Source: Planctomycetota bacterium (GTDB lineage: Bacteria > Planctomycetota > Phycisphaerae > Sedimentisphaerales > Anaerohalosphaeraceae). Taken from it: a stretch of DNA of 45,512 nt. The DNA lies in contig JAKPDO010000026.1 in NCBI GenBank assembly GCA_029552545.1, positions 1 through 45,512 of the forward strand. Direction: 5' to 3'. Position numbers and translations under genes: made by a program. This document shows, piece after piece, positions 39,131-45,512 of this stretch (position 1 is its first letter; each line of letters starts with the position of its first letter). The notes below the pieces were generated by a model. The model searched no databases and was not told the DNA's origin. It was given only the letters and a program-made list of their open reading frames with translations.

Positions 39131-41539
39131 ATGGGCAAACATCTTTCCTTTTTCCTTGCGGCCGCTTGGATCGGCTTGATTTGTACAACCGTCCGGGCCG
39201 GAGCCCCGACGCAAAATCTGCTTCAAAATCCCTCATTCGAAAACGGTTCTCTGGAAAATCCTGACTCTTGGATTCGTTCCGCCTGGGCCGGACAGGCCGA
39301 TGCAGTCATCGTTCAGGAAGGCCGCCGCAATTCCCGCTGTGCCAAAATCACCTCCGAAGGGGCCGATGCCGCCTGGTCGCAAACCGTGTCCATTCAGAAG
39401 TGGGGGCGGTATCGGCTCAGCGGCTGGGTCAAAACCGAAAACATTGTCCCCAAAGGCGGACAGGGAGTCCTGCTGAATGTCCACGGAATGGACGGCGCGC
39501 AAACCCGAGCCCTGACGGGAACCAACGATTGGACACGCCTTCAGTGTGAATTTGACATTGCCGGCGTCAATCAAATTATGATTAACTGCCTTTTCGGAGG
39601 TTGGGGACAAGCCGCCGGCACGGTCTGGTTTGACGACATCTCTCTCGAATTGCTCCAGGAGAAAAAAATCACTTCAGAAACTGTGAACGCTTCCATCCAA
39701 ATCGACCCGTCCAAGCCGTCCGAACCCATCTCGAAATATATCTACGGCCAGTTTATTGAGCATCTCGGACGCTGTATTTACGGCGGCATCTGGGCGGAAA
39801 TGCTCGAAGACCGAAAGTTCTACTTTGCCGTGCCCGCGTCCGGTTCAATCTGGCGGACTACCCGCGAGCAGGCCCGTGTCCTGGCTGACTCCCCCTGGAA
39901 GGTCATCGGCCCATCGAATGCCGTTTCCATGACAACCGAAGCCCCGCTGTCCGGCAAACACTGTCCGCGCATTTCTCTGGCAAACGGACAAGCCGGCATT
40001 TTCCAGGAGGAACTGGCCGTTTTGAAAGGCAAAGAATACACCGGACGGGTTGTTCTCCGGGGAAATCCCTCCGCCGCTCCAATCCAGGTGCGTTTGGTCT
40101 GGGGCAGCAGCGCTGAAGAGGGACAAACCGTCACAATTTCCTCGATTACCGATTCCTTCCAGCCCTATCCGTTTGCCTTCAAGGCGGGGGCGGACAGTGA
40201 AAACGCCCGGCTCGAAATTGTCGGCACAGGCAAAGGCACCTTTGACATCGGAGCCGTTTCACTGATGCCTGCCGACAACGTTAAGGGCTTCCGCAAAGAC
40301 ACCCTCGAACTGCTTAAGAAACTGAACAGCCCCGTTTATCGCTGGCCCGGCGGCAATTTTGTCAGCGGCTACGACTGGCGCGACGGCCTGGGCGACCGGG
40401 ACCGCCGACCCACCCGAACCAATCCCGCGTGGACCGGCATTGAAACCAACGACGTCGGCATTCACGAATTCGTTGAATTATGCCGGCTCATCAATGCCGA
40501 GCCGATGATCGCCGTCAACACCGGATTCGGGGATGCCTATTCCGCCGCCGCCGAAGTCGAATACTGCAACGGTTCGGCCAATACCCCCAACGGCAAATGG
40601 CGGGCGGAAAACGGCCATCCTGAACCGTTCGGCGTCAAGTGGTGGTGTGTCGGCAACGAAATGTTCGGACGCTGGCAGCTGGGCTATATGGCCATCAATC
40701 ACTATGTGCTTAAGCACAACTGGGTCGAAGAGAAGATGCGTCAGGTTGACCCGACCATTAAAACCATCGGCGTCGGCGAAGCCGGAGACTGGTCCGAACA
40801 GATGCTCCGGCACTGTGCCGACCATATGGACCTCATCAGCGAGCATTTCTACTGCCAGACGCGTCCGGACCTGACCGCCCATGTCCGGCAGATCCCTGAT
40901 GCCATTCGAAACAAATGCGATGCCCATCGCCGCTACCGCCGGGAACTGCCCTCCCTCCAGGGCAAGGATATCCGGATTGCAATGGATGAATGGAACTACT
41001 GGTACGGCCCGCACGTCTTCGGCGAGCTGGGCACCCGATACTTTATGAAAGACGCGCTGGGCATTGCCGCCGGTCTGCACGAATACTTCCGCAACACCGA
41101 CATCTGCTTTATGGCCAACTACGCCCAGACCGTCAACGTCATCGGCTGCATCAAAACCACGAAGACGGCAGCCGGCTTTGATGCGACCGCCTATCCTCTG
41201 ATGCTGTACCGGCAGGAATTCGGCACCATCCCCGTTCAGGTATCCGGCTGGAATGAAAAACTCGACGTCGCCGCCGCCCTGACGGAAGATACCCGCTTCC
41301 TGACCGTCGGCTTTGTCAATGCAACCTTCGATACCTATCAGGTCAAGGTCGATATCCAGACCCTCAAGCCCGCCGGCAAAGTCCAGGGCTGGCAGATTGC
41401 TCACGAAGACCCGCTGGCCTACAACGACCCCGGCCGGCCGCCGGTCATCGACATCCAGACCCTCCCCGCGGCGGACTGGACGGGCAATCTGACCCTAAAG
41501 CCCATCAGCATCACGCTTTACAAAATCCCCGTCCGCTGA
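39131..41539 (+). CDS. Exported alpha-L-arabinofuranosidase (GH51) with N-terminal carbohydrate-binding module
   Basis: An 802-residue precursor with a signal peptide (SFFLAAAWIGLICTTVRA). Residues ~28-175 are a CBM4/9-like jelly roll (NLLQNPSFENGSLENPDSW, then VWFDDISLELL). The GH51 domain follows from ISKYIYGQFIEHLGRCIYGG: RWPGGNFVSGYDWRDGLGDR, the acid/base Glu510 in WCVGNEMFGRWQ, and the nucleophile Glu620 in IAMDEWNYWYGP. The end is a beta-sandwich. It would release arabinose from arabinan or arabinoxylan outside the cytoplasm. AAGGAG precedes the start; terminators lie on both sides, so it is a single-gene unit. Confidence 0.92.
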   Translation: MGKHLSFFLAAAWIGLICTTVRAGAPTQNLLQNPSFENGSLENPDSWIRSAWAGQADAVIVQEGRRNSRCAKITSEGADAAWSQTVSIQKWGRYRLSGWVKTENIVPKGGQGVLLNVHGMDGAQTRALTGTNDWTRLQCEFDIAGVNQIMINCLFGGWGQAAGTVWFDDISLELLQEKKITSETVNASIQIDPSKPSEPISKYIYGQFIEHLGRCIYGGIWAEMLEDRKFYFAVPASGSIWRTTREQARVLADSPWKVIGPSNAVSMTTEAPLSGKHCPRISLANGQAGIFQEELAVLKGKEYTGRVVLRGNPSAAPIQVRLVWGSSAEEGQTVTISSITDSFQPYPFAFKAGADSENARLEIVGTGKGTFDIGAVSLMPADNVKGFRKDTLELLKKLNSPVYRWPGGNFVSGYDWRDGLGDRDRRPTRTNPAWTGIETNDVGIHEFVELCRLINAEPMIAVNTGFGDAYSAAAEVEYCNGSANTPNGKWRAENGHPEPFGVKWWCVGNEMFGRWQLGYMAINHYVLKHNWVEEKMRQVDPTIKTIGVGEAGDWSEQMLRHCADHMDLISEHFYCQTRPDLTAHVRQIPDAIRNKCDAHRRYRRELPSLQGKDIRIAMDEWNYWYGPHVFGELGTRYFMKDALGIAAGLHEYFRNTDICFMANYAQTVNVIGCIKTTKTAAGFDATAYPLMLYRQEFGTIPVQVSGWNEKLDVAAALTEDTRFLTVGFVNATFDTYQVKVDIQTLKPAGKVQGWQIAHEDPLAYNDPGRPPVIDIQTLPAADWTGNLTLKPISITLYKIPVR

Positions 41540-41564
41540 CGGATTCTGCCGAAAACCGCTTTGC

Positions 41565-41601
41565 AAAAACGCCGGGGCGTCTTTACAACCCCGGCGTTTT
41601 T
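41565..41601. terminator. Terminator after the arabinofuranosidase gene
   Basis: AAAAACGCCGGGG and CCCCGGCGTTTTT form a perfect 13-bp stem around an 11-nt loop, with T5 at the end and TCTTTA after. The A/T symmetry allows function in both directions. Confidence 0.9.
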
Positions 41602-41644
41602 CTTTATCCTGTCGGTGCCGAATTCATAAAACGAGGGATGCCCA

Positions 41645-42640
41645 ATGCCGGCCAACCTGACACCCGAATACAAGAAAGCCGATGAGCAATACCGGGCGGC
41701 GACAACGGATGAAGAGCGCCTGCTGGCCCTCGAGGAGATGCTCCGCACCATCCCCAAGCACAAAGGCACCGAGCATATGCAGGCCGACATCAAACGCCGG
41801 ATCAGCAAGCTCCGCGAAACGCTCGAAGGCCGTGCCAAAAAAAGCGGCGGCAAACAAACCGACCTGTTCCACATCCCCAAAACCGGAGCCGGCCAGGTCG
41901 CCCTTATCGGCACCCCCAACAGCGGCAAAAGCTCAATCCTGGCCGCCCTGACCAACGCACCGGTGATTGTCGCTGACTATCCTTTCTCAACCGACAAACC
42001 CGTCCCCGGAATGGCCCCCTTTGAAGACATCCAAATCCAGCTGGTCGATACGCCGCCGATTACCGCCGACTATGCCGCCCCGGGACAAGTCAACATCTAT
42101 CGCGGGGCCGATCTGATTGCCGTCGTTATCGATTTGTCCGCCGACGTGCTCGAGCAGATGGATATCTGCCTTCGCTATCTCGATTCGCACCGGTTGATTC
42201 TGGATGATAAGACTCCGGCTTTTACTGAATCCGGCAGCCCGCTCGGACGCAAAACCTTCGTCATCGCGACCAAAGCCGACCTCGCCCCTGCCGGCACACT
42301 CCAAACGCTTCGGGAACTGACGGAGCGGCCGCTAAAGTTTGTTGAAATCTCGACAAAAACGGGGCACAATCTGGATCTTCTTGTCCGCCGAATCTTCGAG
42401 ATGCTCGATGTGGTGAGGATTTATGCCAAAAAGCCCGGACACGAACCGGACTTTAAGGATCCGTTTACGCTGCCCCGCGGCTCCACCGTTATCGACCTGG
42501 CCCGGAAAATCCACCGCGACCTGGCCGAACAGCTCAAATTTGCCCGGGCCTGGGGCGCTGCCGGCATTCACGACGGCCAGAATGTGCCGCGCAGTCATGT
42601 TCTGTCCGATAAAGAGATTGTCGAGCTGCATTTTCCATAA
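41645..42640 (+). CDS. DRG/Obg-like GTPase with TGS domain
   Basis: A 331-residue GTPase. The N-terminal ~75 residues are a charged helical hairpin (MLRTIPKHKGTEHMQADIKR). The G domain has G1 GTPNSGKSS, G3 QLVDTPPI in place of DxxG, and G4 ATKADLA in place of NKxD. The C-terminal ~75 residues are a TGS domain (FTLPRGSTVIDLARKIHRDL to VLSDKEIVELHF). The helical region, KGTEHMQADIKR and QLVDTPP are like archaeal/eukaryotic DRG proteins rather than bacterial Obg. DRG proteins bind ribosomes; the role here is unknown. The last 38 bp of the gene are duplicated at 43229-43266. Confidence 0.85.
   Translation: MPANLTPEYKKADEQYRAATTDEERLLALEEMLRTIPKHKGTEHMQADIKRRISKLRETLEGRAKKSGGKQTDLFHIPKTGAGQVALIGTPNSGKSSILAALTNAPVIVADYPFSTDKPVPGMAPFEDIQIQLVDTPPITADYAAPGQVNIYRGADLIAVVIDLSADVLEQMDICLRYLDSHRLILDDKTPAFTESGSPLGRKTFVIATKADLAPAGTLQTLRELTERPLKFVEISTKTGHNLDLLVRRIFEMLDVVRIYAKKPGHEPDFKDPFTLPRGSTVIDLARKIHRDLAEQLKFARAWGAAGIHDGQNVPRSHVLSDKEIVELHFP
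42603..42640 (+). repeat. In-gene partner of a 38-bp direct repeat (GTPase 3' end)
   Basis: These bases code for the final SDKEIVELHFP and TAA of the GTPase. An exact 38-bp copy stands at 43229-43266, on the other side of the DUF4160/DUF2442 pair. Confidence 0.93.
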
Positions 42641-42646
42641 AGAGAA

Positions 42647-42901
42647 TCAGGCCATCACCTTCATTTTCGCATAGAGAAATTCAGGGGCCAAGTCCGCCCC
42701 GTTTTCCCAAACTATCGTTTCGATATCCGGATCCACGCGAAAGGCCTTAAAACGTGCGAGGTCGCGCAGAGGCGAGAAAACCTCCCCCTCGAGGCAGTCG
42801 CTCAAATCCACAACCCCTTCCGCCCCGTCATTAAAACGAAGCCAAATCCGATATCCCCCCTCATATCTTGCCTCTCGAACATGCAGAAACATATGGTTCA
42901 C
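42647..42901 (-). CDS. DUF2442 domain protein
   Basis: An 84-residue protein started at GTG 42901, which overlaps the stop of the DUF4160 gene as GTGA. The frame is open upstream inside the DUF4160 gene, but that part is not protein-like. Family marks are VREARYEGGYRIWLRFNDGA, EGVVDLSDCLEGEVFSPL and IVWENGADLAPEFLY. DUF2442 and DUF4160 genes commonly occur as a pair and are suspected to be a toxin-antitoxin module. It ends 6 bp from the 3' end of the convergent GTPase gene. Confidence 0.85.
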   Translation of the reverse strand: MNHMFLHVREARYEGGYRIWLRFNDGAEGVVDLSDCLEGEVFSPLRDLARFKAFRVDPDIETIVWENGADLAPEFLYAKMKVMA

Positions 42902-43155
42902 TCCAACGGCTCTATACGGCGCAATTCTCTGTTTTGCTCCGCCAGACGCCAGTTTTCCAGCAACTCCTGAACATGAAGCCGCCGCCATTCCTCAATCAGC
43001 GCCAAGGCCCGAACAGACATCCTGCCGTTCACCTGTCCAGTCTCAATTTCCACGACTACCTCATCATCCTGGTACCTGGCATGAAAATGAGGCGGACTGT
43101 GATCTCGCCAGTACATGTAAATTAGAATCCCGAAAAATCGACTGATAATAGGCAT
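42898..43155 (-). CDS. DUF4160 domain protein
   Basis: An 85-residue protein with the family core MPIISRFFGILIYMYWRDHS and PPHFHARYQDDEVVVEIETG, then SVRALALIEEWRRLHVQELL. AAGGGA precedes ATG 43155. It is the first gene of the DUF4160/DUF2442 pair. Its biochemical activity is not known. Confidence 0.87.
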   Translation of the reverse strand: MPIISRFFGILIYMYWRDHSPPHFHARYQDDEVVVEIETGQVNGRMSVRALALIEEWRRLHVQELLENWRLAEQNRELRRIEPLE

Positions 43156-43228
43156 AATTATTCCCTTTTAATTTTACCAAATCACACCTTCACATAAAAG
43201 CAAAAAGATGGAGAACCCGGCAGGAGAA

Positions 43229-43266
43229 TGTCCGATAAAGAGATTGTCGAGCTGCATTTTCCATAA
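43229..43266 (+). repeat. Orphan copy of the GTPase 3' end
   Basis: Exact 38-bp copy of 42603-42640, including the TAA. The CTG that precedes the repeat in the gene is replaced by ATG here, with AGGAG just upstream, so a 12-codon frame exists by chance or design. It closes the 588-bp segment carrying the DUF4160/DUF2442 pair. Confidence 0.93.
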
Positions 43267-43440
43267 GAAACCGCAGAGAAGCCCGTAACTTCGGCGGGGG
43301 ACGAAAACAATCCCTGCCGCTGTGTGTTTACCCTTTCCGTAATCCGGCAAACCTGTGGTTCAAAGCAGAAACCCGTGCGAATCGGCGGTTAACTCCTCCG
43401 TCTTTTTATCCGATAAACCCTCCGGAGGATGAAGGTCTAT
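43267..43440 (+). other. Gene-free stretch with strong hairpin, possible structured leader
   Basis: CGGCGGGG (43292) and CCCTGCCG (43312) pair over 8 bp with a 12-nt loop. A palindromic CCTCCGGAGG (43419-43428) overlaps an SD-ATG at 43429 that opens a 31-codon frame running into the repeat array. No riboswitch family was recognised and no larger gene is present. Confidence 0.35.
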
Positions 43441-43501
43441 ATTATGGAGAAGAACGAATCCGCGGCTGCTGCGGGAAATCTGCGGGGAAACGCGGTTAAA
43501 A

Positions 43502-43666
43502 AATCTGTGAAATCCGTGGTTTAGAATCTGTGTAATCTGTGAAATCTGTGGATAAAAAAATCTGTGAAATCTGTGTAATCTGTGGTTTAGAATCTGTGTA
43601 ATCTGTGAAATCTGTGGATAAAAAAATCCGTGAAATCCGTGGTTTAGAATCTGTGAAATCTGTGGA
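43502..43666 (+). repeat. Array of AATCTGTG-type 9-nt-periodic repeats
   Basis: At least six units built from a 9-mer of the form AATCTGTGW, in groups ending TTTAG or GATAAAAA. A block of about 65 bp is duplicated (GTGGTTTAGAATCTGTGTAA at about 43522 and 43582). Unit length is divisible by three, so frames stay open on both strands. It belongs to the same family as the inverted repeats of the GxxExxY cassette, and its 3' end is read into the pseudopilin gene. Confidence 0.9.
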
Positions 43667-44126
43667 GAAAACCTGTTCAGCTTTTTCGCTGGTGGAGCTG
43701 ATGATTGTGGTGGCTATTCTGGGGATTCTGGCCGCCCTGGTCATCCCTGAAATCCAGGGCCAGTCCCAGCGGGCCAAGGAAGCCGCCGCCAAAGAAAACC
43801 TCCGCATCTTCCGCGAGGCCATCGAACGATACGCCCTCGACCACAACGGCATTCCGCCAGGATATCCAAATAATGATGTGACGAAAACCCCTGCGGGGCT
43901 GTATGTGTTAAGCCAGCTAACAATCCTGAATAAATATTTACCGAAGATTCCCAAAAATCCACTCAATGGATATTCTGCCATATATGTAGTAGGTGAGGGT
44001 GCAACAATAACTGACGGAATGATGGTTGGGTCTGCCCACGGATGGATATATCAACCTTTCACAAAGTCAATAAAACTTAATATATCCGGCATTGATAGCG
44101 AAGGGAAACCTTACTTTGATTATTAA
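43605..44126 (+). CDS. Type II secretion / type IV pilin-like pseudopilin
   Basis: A 173-residue frame with a class III signal: KTCSAFSLVELMIVVAILGI then LAALVIPEIQGQSQRAKE, the prepilin N-terminal helix, with the cleavage site after Ala (SA|FSLVE). A head domain follows (NLRIFREAIERYALDHNGIP). The start is uncertain: ATG 43605 makes a 27-residue leader encoded by the repeat array (MKSVDKKIREIRGLESVKSV), while GTG 43662 gives a seven-residue leader. No Shine-Dalgarno is visible at either. It converges on the lipoprotein gene with a 4-nt overlap. Confidence 0.8.
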   Translation: MKSVDKKIREIRGLESVKSVEKTCSAFSLVELMIVVAILGILAALVIPEIQGQSQRAKEAAAKENLRIFREAIERYALDHNGIPPGYPNNDVTKTPAGLYVLSQLTILNKYLPKIPKNPLNGYSAIYVVGEGATITDGMMVGSAHGWIYQPFTKSIKLNISGIDSEGKPYFDY

Positions 44127-44734
44127 TCTTCTTCAGATAATCCTTTTATTTTTGTAAAAACGACTTCTCCCTTATCTTCATCTCCCGATTCAACTGGAAG
44201 TTGGTAATCCAAAAACTTCCTATCACCAGTTGAGGCAATATACTCAGGAAAACTAAGCCAGCTGAGCACCCAACGGTCTTCTCCCTTTTTGGGCAACGAA
44301 CCCATAAATACATCCCGACTGGAACCTTTTACAACGTTGCCACCTCCAAGATCATAATAAAACCTTTTGATGTTAATTTCAATCGTTATAAATCCATTTT
44401 TTCCATCATATTGAACACACCAAGGGCCCGGTTCAATTATAGCCATTCCATTGTTAATTAAAGGAAATGACGCTGTCTCATCTGCTTTCAATGCAGCACG
44501 GCCAATTGTATGACGTATCTTTGAAAGTCGTCCATCCTTTTCTATCCGAAAAATCCACCCGTATTCTTCATTTTCCCACACGCCGGCTGCTACTGCAGGG
44601 AATTTTTGAGCATCAATCAAAATAACCCCGTCGGTTGTGGCGCTAAACGCAGAATTAGACTCTTTACCAGTCTTTAATTCATCTGAACAGCCCAAAAGAC
44701 AAACACAACCCATCAAGACAAATACTCTACGCAT
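44123..44734 (-). CDS. Putative lipoprotein of unknown function
   Basis: A 203-residue protein with an SPase II signal (RRVFVLMGCVCLLGC, lipobox CLLGC) and GGGAG before ATG 44734. The mature part is soluble (FPAVAAGVWENEEYGWIFRI, IKRFYYDLGGGNVVKGSSRD). No family recognised. Codon use is more AT-rich than in most of the window. Confidence 0.75.
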   Translation of the reverse strand: MRRVFVLMGCVCLLGCSDELKTGKESNSAFSATTDGVILIDAQKFPAVAAGVWENEEYGWIFRIEKDGRLSKIRHTIGRAALKADETASFPLINNGMAIIEPGPWCVQYDGKNGFITIEINIKRFYYDLGGGNVVKGSSRDVFMGSLPKKGEDRWVLSWLSFPEYIASTGDRKFLDYQLPVESGDEDKGEVVFTKIKGLSEED

Positions 44735-44801
44735 AGCATTCTCCCTTTTTATCTTTCGCGCTTTGAGTATATTTTACCCTCTTCAGCAAAATCTTCCAAA
44801 G

Positions 44802-44833
44802 AAAAAAGCCCTCCTGTGCGGGGAGGGCTTTTT
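44802..44833. terminator. Terminator of the PEP-CTERM gene
   Basis: AAAAAAGCCCTCC and GGAGGGCTTTTT form a long stem with a 7-nt loop, with T-runs on both strands. It lies about 50 bp downstream of the PEP-CTERM gene on the minus strand. Confidence 0.85.
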
Positions 44834-44884
44834 GTAAACACGCGTGAATTCGCTGCCTTTTTCCGGTTCTCAGGGAACTGGCTC

Positions 44885-45382
44885 TTATTTGCGGCGAAGG
44901 AACAGGCCGCCCAGACCCAGCAGCAGCATCGAAGCCGGCTCCGGAATCACAAATGCCGTTCCAAAAATCGTCGGTGAGCTGCCGTCAACTAGATCTATAC
45001 GACCCAATCCCATGTCGACATCACCCAACTTTACTCCATCAAAGGTTGCTACGCAACCAATTCCGGGTTGAAGAACCCCCTTTTGGGAAGACGCAACATT
45101 AATTTCCCATGCATGGACCAAACCAAGAGGAAGTTCCATATCAGCGGAGTCAACAACCCCATAATCCACAATGTAACTCAAATCTCCAGCTGCAGCCATT
45201 GGCGTCAAAATTACAGTGCCAGTGAGAGTCGGGGTATACATAAGCATAACATAGTAGCTATCGCTATCATCCGAGTGGATACCAACAGAATTTCCACCCT
45301 TCTCAAACTGAAGCGTCCTTAAGCCCGCCGGGGCCAAAGAAACTAATCCCAGAACCAGAACTAAACTTACGAGTTTCTTCAT
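44885..45382 (-). CDS. PEP-CTERM sorting-domain protein
   Basis: A 165-residue exported protein with a signal peptide (KKLVSLVLVLGLVSLAPAGL) and AAAGGAG before the start. The C-terminus IPEPASMLLLGLGGLFLRRK is a textbook PEP-CTERM signal: PEP motif, hydrophobic helix, basic tail. This is recognised by exosortase/archaeosortase-type enzymes. The mature domain of about 120 residues is a beta-rich unknown. No exosortase gene is in the window. Confidence 0.92.
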   Translation of the reverse strand: MKKLVSLVLVLGLVSLAPAGLRTLQFEKGGNSVGIHSDDSDSYYVMLMYTPTLTGTVILTPMAAAGDLSYIVDYGVVDSADMELPLGLVHAWEINVASSQKGVLQPGIGCVATFDGVKLGDVDMGLGRIDLVDGSSPTIFGTAFVIPEPASMLLLGLGGLFLRRK

Positions 45383-45477
45383 TGCTGTTCTCCTTTCCGG
45401 CCGAGTTGAGGCCGAAACAAAACGTTCACTTCTTCACGCGTGTGTGTGGTCGCTATTTCCAGCCGCAGCTTCCAAGC

Positions 45478-45512
45478 CGCGGATTGACACGGATTGTTTA
45501 TCCACAGATTTC
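45478..45512. repeat. Further copy of the AATCTGTG-type repeat at the right edge
   Basis: On the minus strand this reads GAAATCTGTGGATAAACAAT and then CCGTGTCAATCCGCGG, the same text as units of the array at 43502-43666 (GAAATCTGTGGATAAAAAAA). It continues beyond the window, upstream of the PEP-CTERM gene. Confidence 0.75.

Noticed and set aside
43267..43440. c-di-GMP (GEMM) or cobalamin riboswitch
   Set aside because: Short strings such as GGCAAACC and GTGCGAATC recall these classes, but the remaining core motifs and helices are absent.
43502..43666. CRISPR array
   Set aside because: The units abut with no unique spacers, the period is 9 nt, and no cas gene is present.

Overview
The window looks like a chromosomal contig from a planctomycete of the class Phycisphaerae (Sedimentisphaerales-like). 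Three things point there: a secreted beta-propeller with a dockerin-like tail of the DLDGDCLVGLSDFSVLANQW type, a PEP-CTERM protein, and pseudopilin-type N-termini with their C-terminal head module. The placement is inferred from protein features only. No rRNA, tRNA, CRISPR array, prophage or transposase was seen. Coding density is high and most genes lie on the minus strand up to about 32 kb.

Layout. (1) 1-10662, minus strand: a nucleotide-sugar cluster. It runs ugd, a UDP-glucuronate epimerase-like gene, gmd, fcl, wbpB, wbpD, wbpE and, after an interruption, wbpA (cut by the left edge). Four of these genes are joined by ATGA stop/start overlaps. Together they would make UDP-glucuronate, probably UDP-galacturonate, GDP-L-fucose and UDP-2,3-diacetamido-2,3-dideoxy-glucuronate for a surface polysaccharide. 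A dockerin-tailed propeller gene and an MNT/HEPN toxin-antitoxin pair sit between wbpE and wbpA. (2) 10931-16308: a pepA - small lipoprotein - folE - PTPS/QueD-like run, prfB with its programmed +1 frameshift, and divergent queG; folE, PTPS and queG suggest queuosine or pterin synthesis. (3) 16321-18041: an ECF sigma factor and a membrane anti-sigma protein whose outer part looks like a pseudopilin. (4) 18197-31931: purH, a PQQ propeller, a small conserved protein, the complete F1Fo ATP synthase operon (atpZ-atpI-atpBEFHAGDC), a secreted HEAT-repeat protein and pyrF. (5) 32780-39104, plus strand: a leucine operon with an apparent Leu-codon leader peptide, then leuA, leuC, leuD and leuB, interrupted by a GxxExxY nuclease-like gene and a solitary DNA methyltransferase. 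(6) 39131-45512: an exported GH51 arabinofuranosidase, a DRG/Obg-like GTPase, a DUF4160/DUF2442 pair, a 9-nt-periodic repeat array that runs into a pseudopilin gene, a lipoprotein and a PEP-CTERM protein.

The most unusual structure concerns small accessory cassettes. The MNT/HEPN pair and the DUF4160/DUF2442 pair each lie directly behind the 3' end of a host gene, and a second copy of that 3' end (33-38 bp) stands on the far side of the cassette. This is the geometry left by integration at a gene end, yet no integrase is present. A third cassette, the GxxExxY gene inside the leu operon, is bracketed by 28-bp imperfect inverted repeats that supply its start region and its stop codon. The same repeat family forms the array at 43502-43666, from which the leader of the pseudopilin is read, and recurs at the right edge of the window.
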